Shown: piece after piece, positions 1 to 6,592 of the stretch
How the letters are laid out: each line of letters begins with the position of its first letter
How positions within the stretch are numbered: position 1 is the first letter of the stretch
Assembly: GCA_021780625.1 (NCBI GenBank)
Contig: JAJXYI010000079.1
Location: 1-15,889 of the forward strand
Length of the DNA stretch: 15,889 nucleotides
Source: a bacterium
GTDB taxonomy: Bacteria; Verrucomicrobiota; Verrucomicrobiae; Opitutales; Opitutaceae
Reading direction: 5' to 3'
The notes under the pieces: model-generated
What the model was told of the DNA's origin: nothing
The model's database searches: none
What the model saw: only the letters and a program-made list of their open reading frames with translations
Program-made: the position numbers and the translations under genes

Positions 1-520
1 TGAAGTTGCGAAAGTGTCCGGCCGCCACGTCCGGCCCGGCGCCAAGGTCACAGGTCCGCGTGGCGCGGACTGTCGCGACGCCCGTTCCCCAGTCCTCGTA
101 GTTCGTGAACGCGACCGCCGGGAAGCGCAGGCTCTGCAGTTGAGAAACAATTTCTGCGAGCACGTGAGGACCGGCAAGAGCGTCGTCGTTCCCGAGTAGG
201 AAGACGTACCTCCCACGCGCCGACGCGAGGCAGAACCGTACGTTGACGTCGTAGCCGAGGTTCCGCTCCTGCCGGAAGTACCTGAACGGATGGCCCGCCC
301 GCTGCAAGATCGCCGGGAGGACCTGAGCGGAGTCGTCGCTCGATCCGTCATCCGAAACCACGATCTCGAGCCCCGGTAGGTCCTGGGCGAGGACGCTCTC
401 CAGAGCAACCTCTGCGTAGCGGCGGTGGTTGTAGTGCGGCACCGCGACCGTGAGCATCGGTTCGCCCACGCCGGCTGCGCCGGCAACGACGCGTGCGTGC
501 ATCGGGGTTGCCGCCATCAT
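1..520 (-). CDS. Glycosyltransferase family 2, N-terminal part (3' end outside window)
   Basis: A GT2 (GT-A fold) enzyme that would transfer a sugar from a nucleotide-sugar donor at the cytoplasmic face of the membrane. The translation from position 457 begins with the family-typical first strand MLTVAVPHYNHRRYAEVALE. It is followed by SVLAQDLPGLEIVVSDDGSS, where the acidic DDG region binds the nucleotide, then by RNLGYDVNVRFCLASARGRY and VFLLGNDDAL, which is the expected spacing to the metal-binding DxD-like acidic pair. The frame stays open to the window edge, so the acceptor-binding half is missing. In-frame starts are an ATGATG pair at 520/517, an ATG at 499 and an ATG at 457. None has a convincing Shine-Dalgarno sequence. 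I give the longest ATG form, but 457 sits directly before the conserved core and may be the true start. It lies downstream of the acyltransferase gene, probably in the same transcript. Family assignment is firm; donor and acceptor are unknown. Confidence 0.9.
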   Translation of the reverse strand, partial: MMAATPMHARVVAGAAGVGEPMLTVAVPHYNHRRYAEVALESVLAQDLPGLEIVVSDDGSSDDSAQVLPAILQRAGHPFRYFRQERNLGYDVNVRFCLASARGRYVFLLGNDDALAGPHVLAEIVSQLQSLRFPAVAFTNYEDWGTGVATVRATRTCDLGAGPDVAAGHFRNF

Positions 521-731
521 GACGTCACCGAGCGCCCCGGCTTGGGTCCGAGGCTCGATCCTCGGTTCTCCGAATCCAGGGGGTGTCTGAGCCGATCCTC
601 CCCGAGAACTTCGCCTGCCCTCGCAACGCAGGACGCTCACGAGGGGCTGCCAATTTCGCATGGCGTGACGCAAGGGCCACTCCGGACCCACGATCGGGCA
701 GCAGATTCGGCACAGATATGGCCATTGGCTC
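521..731. other. Intergenic gap with a doubtful 66-codon ORF (525-725, minus)
   Basis: About 210 bases separate the acyltransferase stop from the GT2 start. A minus-strand ATG frame at 725-525 fills this gap almost exactly, beginning 6 bases after one stop codon and ending 4 bases before the next possible ATG. Its product would be strongly arginine-rich with no recognisable domain, signal peptide or membrane segment, and no good Shine-Dalgarno precedes it. The GT2 frame is also open through this stretch. GC-rich DNA often produces such frames by chance, so I do not call it a gene. Confidence 0.3.
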
Positions 732-1388
732 TCACCCGCAATCTATCGGATCAGGCGCTGCCGCTTCCGGCCTGCAACCTATCTGCCGGCCCGGCGCCCC
801 ACCCCATATCGTATATTCAGGAACCGAGCGATGGATGACGCTATTGGCGGCGATCACCGCCCCGCGGCCGATCACAACGCCCTCCGGCCGCCCGAGAATC
901 AGCGCCCCTCTCCCAACCCAGACGTCATCCTCAATCGTCACCTTGCCGATTGTGTCACCCTGCTCTCTTATGGGCACATGTCTGGTAGCAAATTGGTGCT
1001 GTGTGTCACGTATCGAAACATACTCGCCAATTAACACGTCCTGTCCGATAACCAAGTGGGAACTCGCTTGAATAAGACATCCCACTGATATCCAGCTATT
1101 CTCGCCAATCGTCACTGAGGCTTCATTGGATGGCACAATTGCAAGAGTGCAATTCCTACCTATGAAGGCGCCCGAGCCAATATTCATCTCAGACCTCGGC
1201 GTGATACGGACGCCATGTTCAATCACAACTCCGCTACCAATGGCGCACTTGTTCAAAAGTCGCAACCGCACAATCCTTGTGCCTATTGCCACTGCGCCCA
1301 AGGGAGAGACCACGTAGTGTGCCGCCACGAACGGAAAACGCCATCCATACCGCAGGACCGCTCTCCTAAATCGGGCAAATGCGTCCAT
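732..1388 (-). CDS. Left-handed beta-helix (hexapeptide-repeat) O-acyltransferase
   Basis: A 218-residue acyltransferase of the LbH superfamily (WcaF/NodL/maltose-acetyltransferase type). It probably moves an acetyl group from acetyl-CoA to a sugar hydroxyl of the polysaccharide or its precursor. Successive hexapeptide turns are visible: MNIGSGAFIGRN (68-79), VTIGENSWISVG (92-103), LVIGQDVLIGEYVSI (112-126), VTIEDDVWVGRGALI (150-164) and VVIGRGAVIAANSVI (171-185). The end has the usual GGAPGRQIG (196-204). The external loop with D128 and H131 (SIRDTQHQF) matches the place of the catalytic His in relatives. Its length is normal for the family. The ATG at 1388 overlaps a TGA in an upstream frame (TGATG), and a weak GGAAG lies about 7 bases before it. 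The gene is markedly lower in GC than its neighbours (about 48% over 961-1260 by hand count), suggesting recent acquisition. The acetyl donor is inferred from the family. Confidence 0.9.
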   Translation of the reverse strand: MDAFARFRRAVLRYGWRFPFVAAHYVVSPLGAVAIGTRIVRLRLLNKCAIGSGVVIEHGVRITPRSEMNIGSGAFIGRNCTLAIVPSNEASVTIGENSWISVGCLIQASSHLVIGQDVLIGEYVSIRDTQHQFATRHVPIREQGDTIGKVTIEDDVWVGRGALILGRPEGVVIGRGAVIAANSVIHRSVPEYTIWGGAPGRQIGCRPEAAAPDPIDCG

Positions 1389-1762
1389 CAGAGTCTTCCG
1401 CCTGCTGAATACCTTCTCAGCACTTGCTCCTCAAGGACCATGACCGGTACGGGCCGGGAGATTTTGCCTCGAAAGGCGCCGATTTCGGGACCGACGACGC
1501 CCTACGTTGTGGCAAATATAGACCCTAAGAAACTACCTGGGATGACCTCCGGCCACCCGAGGAGTACGTAAGCGCTGTGTTGGGCGATGACCAAGAACCG
1601 CCCGTGAGAACGTTGACGCCCATATTTCGTGGCATCGGTTCCATAAGGCCAACGAAGGTCAGACAGCCCGTGACGCGGCACTCTCGCGTCCAAGCCGAGA
1701 TCGCAGACAGGCCGGCGCCTAGCGCCGCGAGCGCCACAAAGCCGACCCGAACAAAGGGTCCT
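1389..1762. other. Non-assignable stretch between methyltransferase stub and acyltransferase
   Basis: This interval has no recognised gene. One minus frame (1803-1525, GTG start) would give 92 residues with a hydrophobic stretch, VRVGFVALAALGAGLSAI, that could span a membrane. Its first half has GC-rich third positions, as in real genes here, but no homologue is apparent. In a second minus frame, the one that carries the methyltransferase stub, the reading is broken only by TAA at 1763-1765 and TAG at 1502-1504. It then runs to a TGA at 1388-1390 that overlaps the acyltransferase ATG. Its last segment reads RPVPVMVLEEQVLRRYSAGG. I see no terminator or clear promoter. It may be scar tissue of one or more broken genes. 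Confidence 0.45.
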
Positions 1763-1930
1763 TTAAGGCCCGGGTCCTTGGGATCCGTCACGCGCCAGCT
1801 CACGAAGGTCCGGGATCGGGCTGTAGAAGTGCACGGGAGTTACATGCACGCCGAACCAGCGGAAGAAGCGAAACGACTTGTTCGTCAGCAGGCAGAACTG
1901 CACAAGCCGTTTGAGCCGGTCACGCACCAT
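1763..1930 (-). pseudogene. Truncated methyltransferase-like gene (5' stub, 55 codons)
   Basis: The ATG at 1930-1928 overlaps the asnB-like stop codon (TGATG) and has a strong GGAGG four bases upstream, so it is an authentic, translationally coupled start. The product contains GVHVTPVHFYSPIPD at residues 27-41. From memory, this block is typical of the N-terminus of a family of class I SAM-dependent methyltransferase-like proteins in sugar-modification loci. The reading frame then ends at TAA 1763-1765, after about 55 residues, where roughly 230 or more would be expected and before any SAM-binding GxGxG motif. No other frame downstream restores a methyltransferase fold. A frameshift or replacement of the 3' part is the simplest reading. 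The break is next to the low-GC acyltransferase region. The family call rests on a short block. Confidence 0.6.
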
Positions 1931-3786
1931 CAGCCCTCCAAACTCGACTGCTCCGACGCCGATGCGGTTCTGGCTCCTCTGCCGGCATCTGGATTCTCGA
2001 GATCCACGCCGAACCCTCGCAATACCTCGATCGCAAGGAAGCGGGTCCGGGCGCCCCAGCGGCGCGGAAGCCGCCGGCCGTTCGCCGCCGCGAGCCATTC
2101 CGCGACCGGAACGAAGAACCCGGACTTGGGCCGCGAGAAGAGCTCGTCCGGCAGCTCGGGGGCAGCCTCGTGCACCGCGGCGGCCTTCCCGCTGGAGCGT
2201 GCCGGCTCGAAACCGGCGCCGGCAACCCGCGCTCGCAGTTCGACGTCCACGAGTGGCACCCGGAGTTCCAGCGAATGGGCCATGGAGGCCCAGTCGGCAT
2301 CGCGAAGGAGTTGGTCGCGCATGTACACCGTTGACTCCATCGCGTGCACCGCCTGCCACGAGTCCGAGACCGCACCGGCCTCGCGCCCGACCTCGGTCCG
2401 TCGCCGCACGTCTTCGATCGGATCGTACGCGGCCAGCCCCTGTTCCGCCCATGAGGAGCCGATCAAGGCGGGCAACTCCTCCGGCAGAAAGAGCCCGCGG
2501 CGCAGGAAATAGGACCCTTCGAGGCTCGCCCCGTACCGGGCCAGGCCCGCGATCTTGGGCCGGACCGGCACGAGGCACCGCGAAGCCAGGTGGGCGGGGC
2601 CGCGCAGGCCGGGGAGGGTGGCCACGCGGGCGGCTGCCGCCCAGCGTGGGACATCCCTGAACGAGCGATAGCTGCCGAACAGCTCATCGCCGCCGAGCCC
2701 GGACAGCACCACCTTCAGGCCCGCCTCGTGAGCGGCCTGGCTCACCATGAAGGTGTTGAAACCGTCCACGCTTGGTTGGTCCATCGCCTCGAGGACGCGC
2801 GGCCACTGGCCGAGGAAGGCCTCCCTTTTCACGATCCGCTCGATGTGATCGGTGCCGAGCCGCTGCGCGACCTTTGCGGCCAGCGGCGCCTCGTCGAGCG
2901 CCGTGGCATGGAACTCGCCGAAGCCGACGGTGATGGTCGTCAGCGGACCGGGATGCGTGCGGCGGGCGAGCGCCGCGATCATCCCCGAGTCGAGGCCGGC
3001 CGAAAGGAACACTGCGACTGGCACGTCGGCCACCATGTGGGCCCTGACGCTGTCTTCGACCGCCGCCCCGACGCCGTCCGGCCGCGGATCTTGGTCCCTG
3101 CGGCTGAACGGCGACTCGAAAGGGGCAGGCTCGCCGACGAGCCCTCCCCTCACTTCGAGGACGTGCCCCGCAGGCAGCGCGCGAACCCCACGAAAGATCG
3201 TCCACGGCTCGGGCACGAACCCCCACAGCAGGAAGCCGACGAGCCCCGCTGGCTCGACCGCCCCCCCGGTCCAGGCCGCCAACGGCCGCGCCTGCGAGGC
3301 GAAGCAAACCCTTTCAGGCGTCGCCGCGTAGTACAGCGGCTTGATTCCGTATGGGTCGCGGGCCAGGAGCAACCGCCTTTTAGCGTCGTCCCAGAGCGCG
3401 AAAGCGTACATTCCGCGCGCGTGCCGGAGGGCGGCGGGCCCCCGCCTGGAAACGAGCTCGAGCAACACCTCGGTATCACTGTCGCTCCTGAAGACCACGC
3501 CCTCGCCTTCGAGGTCGTGCCGAAGCTCCCTGTAGTTGTAGATCTCGCCGTTCAGGACGATGTGGAAACGGCCGTCGGCCGAAGCCATTGGCTGCGCTCC
3601 ACGCTCGCTCAGATCGATGATCGCCAGGCGTCGGTGCGCGAGCGCCGCCATCCCCGACGGCGAGACCCAAGACCCGACGCCATCGGGGCCCCTCGAAGCC
3701 ATTCGGTCCCTCACCTGGCGGAGAGCGTTGAGGTCGATTGGCGGGGCTTGCTGGGTCAGCCTGAGAGTACCGTTGATCCCACACAT
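1930..3786 (-). CDS. asnB: Asparagine synthetase (glutamine-hydrolysing)-type amidotransferase
   Basis: A 618-residue class II glutamine amidotransferase/ATP-pyrophosphatase. Family chemistry: glutamine is hydrolysed at the N-terminal Cys, and ammonia is channelled to an acyl-adenylate (aspartate in true AsnB). The N-terminus is MCGINGTLRL, so C2 is the nucleophile after Met removal. HRRLAIIDLS (51-60), LNGEIYNY (78-85), RSDSDTEVLL (100-109) and ARDPYGIKPLYY (142-153) follow in the usual order. The synthetase half has the PP-loop SAGLDSG (262-268), LSGLGGDELFGSY (361-373) and, near the C-terminus, SMAHSLELRVPLVD. Length is normal. The ATG at 3786 has GGAAGG ten bases upstream. Homologues are frequent in polysaccharide and exosortase-linked loci, where the substrate is often unknown, so amidation of a uronic acid or of a glycan-linked amino acid is as likely as cellular asparagine supply. 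Its stop overlaps the start of the methyltransferase stub. Confidence 0.93.
   Translation of the reverse strand: MCGINGTLRLTQQAPPIDLNALRQVRDRMASRGPDGVGSWVSPSGMAALAHRRLAIIDLSERGAQPMASADGRFHIVLNGEIYNYRELRHDLEGEGVVFRSDSDTEVLLELVSRRGPAALRHARGMYAFALWDDAKRRLLLARDPYGIKPLYYAATPERVCFASQARPLAAWTGGAVEPAGLVGFLLWGFVPEPWTIFRGVRALPAGHVLEVRGGLVGEPAPFESPFSRRDQDPRPDGVGAAVEDSVRAHMVADVPVAVFLSAGLDSGMIAALARRTHPGPLTTITVGFGEFHATALDEAPLAAKVAQRLGTDHIERIVKREAFLGQWPRVLEAMDQPSVDGFNTFMVSQAAHEAGLKVVLSGLGGDELFGSYRSFRDVPRWAAAARVATLPGLRGPAHLASRCLVPVRPKIAGLARYGASLEGSYFLRRGLFLPEELPALIGSSWAEQGLAAYDPIEDVRRRTEVGREAGAVSDSWQAVHAMESTVYMRDQLLRDADWASMAHSLELRVPLVDVELRARVAGAGFEPARSSGKAAAVHEAAPELPDELFSRPKSGFFVPVAEWLAAANGRRLPRRWGARTRFLAIEVLRGFGVDLENPDAGRGARTASASEQSSLEG
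1935..1939 (-). promoter_or_regulatory. Shine-Dalgarno GGAGG for the methyltransferase stub
   Basis: GGAGG on the minus strand lies inside the last codons of the asparagine synthetase gene, 4 bases before the ATG at 1930. Together with the TGATG overlap it indicates translational coupling and shows that the stub once began a genuine gene. Confidence 0.7.
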
Positions 3787-3806
3787 ACGCGATCAGCCTT
3801 CCGGCG

Positions 3807-3956
3807 TCAGGGCCACACGCGCCCCACGCCATGCGCAAACTCCCAGGGTACAAACCGGAAGAAAGCACTCATCATATAGACTTGCCCTTGCGCGGCGCGA
3901 CGCCGGGCGCGCGCCTCGTCCGTGCTCACGGGAGACAGCCGCAAGTGTTGGCGCAC
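3807..3956 (-). CDS. Doubtful small ORF, 49 codons, between GT4 and asnB
   Basis: Immediately after the GT4 stop (TGA 3962-3960), the same frame reopens with GTG at 3956 and stays open to TGA 3809-3807, 20 bases before the asnB start. Codons have GC-rich third positions. The product ends MMSAFFRFVPWEFAHGVGRV plus two residues, a rather protein-like aromatic segment after a basic stretch. Internal starts are GTG at 3929 and ATG pairs at 3875/3872. None has a clear Shine-Dalgarno. No family recognised. It could be a small protein, the remnant of a longer gene, or a former extension of the GT4 protein. I treat it as possible, not established. Confidence 0.25.
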   Translation of the reverse strand: MRQHLRLSPVSTDEARARRRAAQGQVYMMSAFFRFVPWEFAHGVGRVWP

Positions 3957-3959
3957 AAA

Positions 3960-5165
3960 TCACTCGAGCGCGACTCCCGCGGCCGGGAACACCTCCCGAT
4001 ACACCTCGAGAAGTTTGCAGTCGAACACGCTGAAGCTGCCCTCGGCCTCGACCCTGCGGCGCGCCGATTCTCCAGCCGCGCGACGCGTATCCGTCGATGC
4101 CAGCAGCCTGGTCACGAGCCGGGCAAGACCCTCCTCGTCCCCTTGTTCGATGGCCCAACCATCGACCCCGTCGCGGATCAACTCCTCCCCGCCGCCGCAC
4201 CGCATAATGACCGGCGCGACCCCTGAGGCCTGTGCCTCCAGGATCACGATTCCCAGCCCCTCCTGCCGTGACGTGAGCACGAACAGCTCGGCCCCACGGT
4301 AGGCCGCAGCCAACCGATCGCCCTCGAACGGGCCTACGTAGGCTACCCGCTCCGAGAGGCCCAGGTCTGCGGCTAAGGCGCGAACAGGGCTCCGCTCTGC
4401 GATCTCGCCGACCACGACGAGCGACAAGTCGTTGTGTGTGCGGGCGAGGTGACTGAACACTCGGAGCAGAGCCGGGTGGTTCTTGCGGCCGTCGTCCACC
4501 CGGCCGACCGTCAGGATGTACGGCCGAGGCAGTTCAGCAAGGCACGGGCCATCCGGAGAGAAACGCGCCGTGTCCACTGGACACCGCAACAACCTTAGCC
4601 GCTCGGGTCCGAGGCCCGCCGTGGCCGCCAGGGAACGCTCGGTGTAGCTGGAAAGGGCAAGGACCGCTCTCGCCTGTCGCAGCGACCAGCCCTCCAGGGC
4701 GCAATTGATCGGGCTCAGGGCGTTGTTGATCCGCGCCGACAGCGTTGGATGGTCCGCGTCGCGCTGGGAACGGACCTCGTCGATGAACGCGGTCGCGACC
4801 CAGGAGACAAAAGGCTTTTGAGCCAGAGCAGGAATCATGGCAAGGGAGTGACAGCCGGAGACGACGTGAACGAGCGGGAAATCTCGAAACGTGCGCCGTA
4901 GCAGCAGTGCCGGGACCGTGTAGTTGAGGTACTCGATCGACGGCATGTAGCCGACGGAGAACGCCGCACGGCCGTCGATGGTTTCGGAACGGACGCGGAG
5001 AGCCCAACGCGCCAGCCGTCCCGCCCGAGGGAAGGCCACATGAACGCTAAAACCGAGCCTCTCCTGAGCCTCGCAGACAGCTCGCTGCATCGTGCGCACG
5101 CCGCCGCCGAGGGCTGGATCGAGCGTTACCACGAGAGCGCGTGGGCGGGGGACCTCAGCGTTCAT
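3960..5165 (-). CDS. Glycosyltransferase family 4 (GT-B)
   Basis: A 401-residue retaining GT4-type glycosyltransferase acting at the cytoplasmic side of the membrane. The N-terminal Rossmann half begins RPRALVVTLDPALGGGVRTM, where the glycine-rich turn usually contacts the acceptor or donor phosphate. The C-terminal half contains PYILTVGRVDDGRKNHPALL (215-234), with the R and K of the donor-phosphate site, then AYVGPFEGDRLAAAYRGAEL (275-294). EGLGIVILE (302-310) gives the E-x7-E signature, and GGGEELIRDGVDGW follows. The ATG at 5165 is chosen because it begins just before the first strand and overlaps the upstream epimerase gene by 11 bases. A longer in-frame form reaching 5246 would add 27 residues that merely overlap the epimerase. 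No strong Shine-Dalgarno is seen, so translation may be coupled. Donor sugar unknown; a product of the neighbouring epimerase is a possible donor. Confidence 0.92.
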   Translation of the reverse strand: MNAEVPRPRALVVTLDPALGGGVRTMQRAVCEAQERLGFSVHVAFPRAGRLARWALRVRSETIDGRAAFSVGYMPSIEYLNYTVPALLLRRTFRDFPLVHVVSGCHSLAMIPALAQKPFVSWVATAFIDEVRSQRDADHPTLSARINNALSPINCALEGWSLRQARAVLALSSYTERSLAATAGLGPERLRLLRCPVDTARFSPDGPCLAELPRPYILTVGRVDDGRKNHPALLRVFSHLARTHNDLSLVVVGEIAERSPVRALAADLGLSERVAYVGPFEGDRLAAAYRGAELFVLTSRQEGLGIVILEAQASGVAPVIMRCGGGEELIRDGVDGWAIEQGDEEGLARLVTRLLASTDTRRAAGESARRRVEAEGSFSVFDCKLLEVYREVFPAAGVALE

Positions 5166-6198
5166 CGGCCGACGCCGCGGGCTTCCCGAATAGCTCAAGG
5201 TTCGCGCAGACCCACTCGTAGAGGCGAGCGACGCCATCGGCCACACCCGTTCGGGGCTCCCAGGCGAGCTCCGCTTTCGCCTTCCGCACGTCCGACACGA
5301 ACACCTTCTGGTCGCCAGGCCTCCACCCCTCGAACCGTACCGGCAGCGGATGCCCGGACTTGCCCTCCAAGCGGGTCAGCAGATCGAGCAACGAGAGCCG
5401 GTTCGAGGGGCCACCCCCGATGTTGTAGACCCGACCGCGGACTAGCTCGATTCTGGCGACCGCGCTCAGGTAGGCCTCGACGAGGTCATCGATGAAGAGG
5501 ACGTCGCGCACCTGCCGACCGTCGCCGTATATCGTGACCGGAGCGCGCTGCGCCGCCCGGATCGCGAACCACGCGACCCATCCCTGGTCCTCCAGCCCGA
5601 ATTGCCGGTAACCGTAGATGCACGACTGGCGGAACACAACGGTCCGTAGGCCGTAGATGCGAGCGTAGTCGTGCACGTACTGATCAGCGGCGCCCTTGGA
5701 GCACCCATAGGGGGAGTGGAAATCCAGCGGTCTCGTTTCGGCGCACCCGAAGGGGAGGTCCGAGTAGCAGTACCGGCCGTCACGCGTCTCGACCCCGACG
5801 TCTTCCATCGCCCCGTACACCTTGTTGGTCGAGGGATATAGCACGACGGCGTTCGGCGCATGAAGGCGCACCGCTTCGAGGACGTTGAAGGTGCCGAGCG
5901 CGTTGTCCTCGAAGTCCCTGCGGGGTGTGGCGACCGACGACGTCACCGCCACCTGCCCGGCGCAGTGGAGCACGACATCGGGCCGCAACCTCCGCACAAC
6001 CTGCCCGGCCGCATTGGGGTTCCGCACGTCGAGACGTTCTGTCGGGATCTGATGGTCCCTCAAAAGCCAATCGGCATTGCGCTCAACCAGCGGCCGCGAA
6101 TGGTTGTCGACGCACAGCACCTCATAGCCGCGAGACTTGAAACCGACCGCCGCGTTGCACCCGATGAAACCCGAACCGCCAGTGATCAATGCTCGCAC
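5155..6198 (-). CDS. rfbE: CDP-paratose 2-epimerase-like NAD-dependent epimerase
   Basis: A 347-residue extended short-chain dehydrogenase. In the characterised family, CDP-paratose is epimerised at C2 to CDP-tyvelose, a 3,6-dideoxyhexose of O-antigens, with tightly bound NAD+. Visible features: the nucleotide-binding GGSGFIG (G7, G10, G13), an acidic D31 after the second strand, DVRN (57-60), GQVAVTSSVATPRRDFEDN (81-99), STNKVYG (123-129) and catalytic Y164 and K168 in YGCSK. Then come QSCIYGYRQFGLEDQGWVAW (191-210), YGDGRQVRDVLFIDDLV (224-240), NIGGGPSNRLSLL (259-271) and GWRPGDQ (291-297). The RQFGLEDQGWVAW and WRPGDQ blocks are what I associate with the tyvelose epimerase branch rather than GalE or RmlB. 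The start is GTG at 6198 with a perfect AGGAGG six bases upstream. No rfbF, rfbG or rfbH homologue is in the window, so the true substrate is inferred. Confidence 0.88.
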   Translation of the reverse strand: MRALITGGSGFIGCNAAVGFKSRGYEVLCVDNHSRPLVERNADWLLRDHQIPTERLDVRNPNAAGQVVRRLRPDVVLHCAGQVAVTSSVATPRRDFEDNALGTFNVLEAVRLHAPNAVVLYPSTNKVYGAMEDVGVETRDGRYCYSDLPFGCAETRPLDFHSPYGCSKGAADQYVHDYARIYGLRTVVFRQSCIYGYRQFGLEDQGWVAWFAIRAAQRAPVTIYGDGRQVRDVLFIDDLVEAYLSAVARIELVRGRVYNIGGGPSNRLSLLDLLTRLEGKSGHPLPVRFEGWRPGDQKVFVSDVRKAKAELAWEPRTGVADGVARLYEWVCANLELFGKPAASADER

Positions 6199-6369
6199 TC
6201 AAAGCCTCCTTTGTTGCGGTCCCGACGTCATCCTGCGGGACACGTCACTCCTCGGAGCACCTTGCGCCCCTTCGCCTTTCGCGTGGCGCCAGCCGCAGGG
6301 CCTTTTGGTGCCTCTCCAAGACACGGGTCAGACTTCCGCTCAACGCCCCGACGCCGCACCCTCGCTGCG
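6199..6369. other. Intergenic, leader side of the epimerase gene
   Basis: Apart from the Shine-Dalgarno above, I see no gene, hairpin terminator or recognisable promoter. The sequence continues directly from the decayed glycosyltransferase copy. Two minus-strand frames are open through it but give arginine/glycine/alanine-rich products with no motif. Confidence 0.4.
6205..6210 (-). promoter_or_regulatory. Strong Shine-Dalgarno AGGAGG fixing a GTG start
   Basis: AGGAGG reads on the minus strand 6 bases before GTG 6198-6196. This ideal spacing settles the non-ATG start of the epimerase, which is also the exact N-terminus expected from the glycine-rich motif (VRALITGGSGFIG). Confidence 0.85.
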
Positions 6370-6592
6370 ACTCTCCCCAGTCCAACGCGCTTCCACGAAG
6401 CGGCGGAAGGCGAAGAGGGCCGGAGCGAATTGAGGTCGAAGCGCAACGAGCGCTCAAACGCCGCTCGCCCCGCGCTTCCGAGCCTGCGCGCCTTCTCGGG
6501 GTCTCCCAGTAGGTCGTTCACAGCTGTCGAGCCTTGCTCCCGCATCGGACGGTTCGATGAAGCCGTTCTCGAACGGCACCGATGTGCGCTTC
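6370..6592 (-). pseudogene. Decayed copy of a glycosyltransferase 3' end
   Basis: Translated in its best frame, this segment holds LLGDPEKARRLGSAGRAAFE and then LRFDL. This corresponds to residues about 356-384 of the intact GT-B glycosyltransferase encoded at 7565-8791 (LLGDPERARRLGNAGRAAFD...LRFDL). I count 23 of 30 identical residues and roughly 80% identical bases over about 105 bases, with many differences at third positions. One base is missing after the RFDL codons, shifting what should read QFAPALF into another frame. On the upstream side, AHIGAV in a third frame matches SAIGAL at intact residues 328-333. So the segment is a frame-shifted relic of about 60 codons with no start and no catalytic core. 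It lies two genes downstream of its intact relative. Confidence 0.75.

Noticed and set aside
1515..1520. TATATT on the minus strand as a -10 box before the acyltransferase
   Set aside because: No -35-like hexamer at 16-18 bases upstream, and the region is simply AT-richer. Not enough to call a promoter.
2985..3003. SAGLDS in place of SGGLDS in the asparagine synthetase PP-loop
   Set aside because: This variant occurs in many AsnB-like proteins and all other catalytic motifs are present, so it is not evidence of inactivation.
2590..3879. Long plus-strand open frame opposite asnB
   Set aside because: It lies opposite a gene with all catalytic motifs, has an arginine/proline/glutamate-rich product without domains, and is typical antisense openness in GC-rich DNA. 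The same holds for plus frames at 1577-2512, 6582-7850, 11149-12429 and 14122-15600.
3930..4226. Minus- and plus-strand frames overlapping the 3' end of the GT4 gene
   Set aside because: Out of frame with a well-supported glycosyltransferase, with no motifs.
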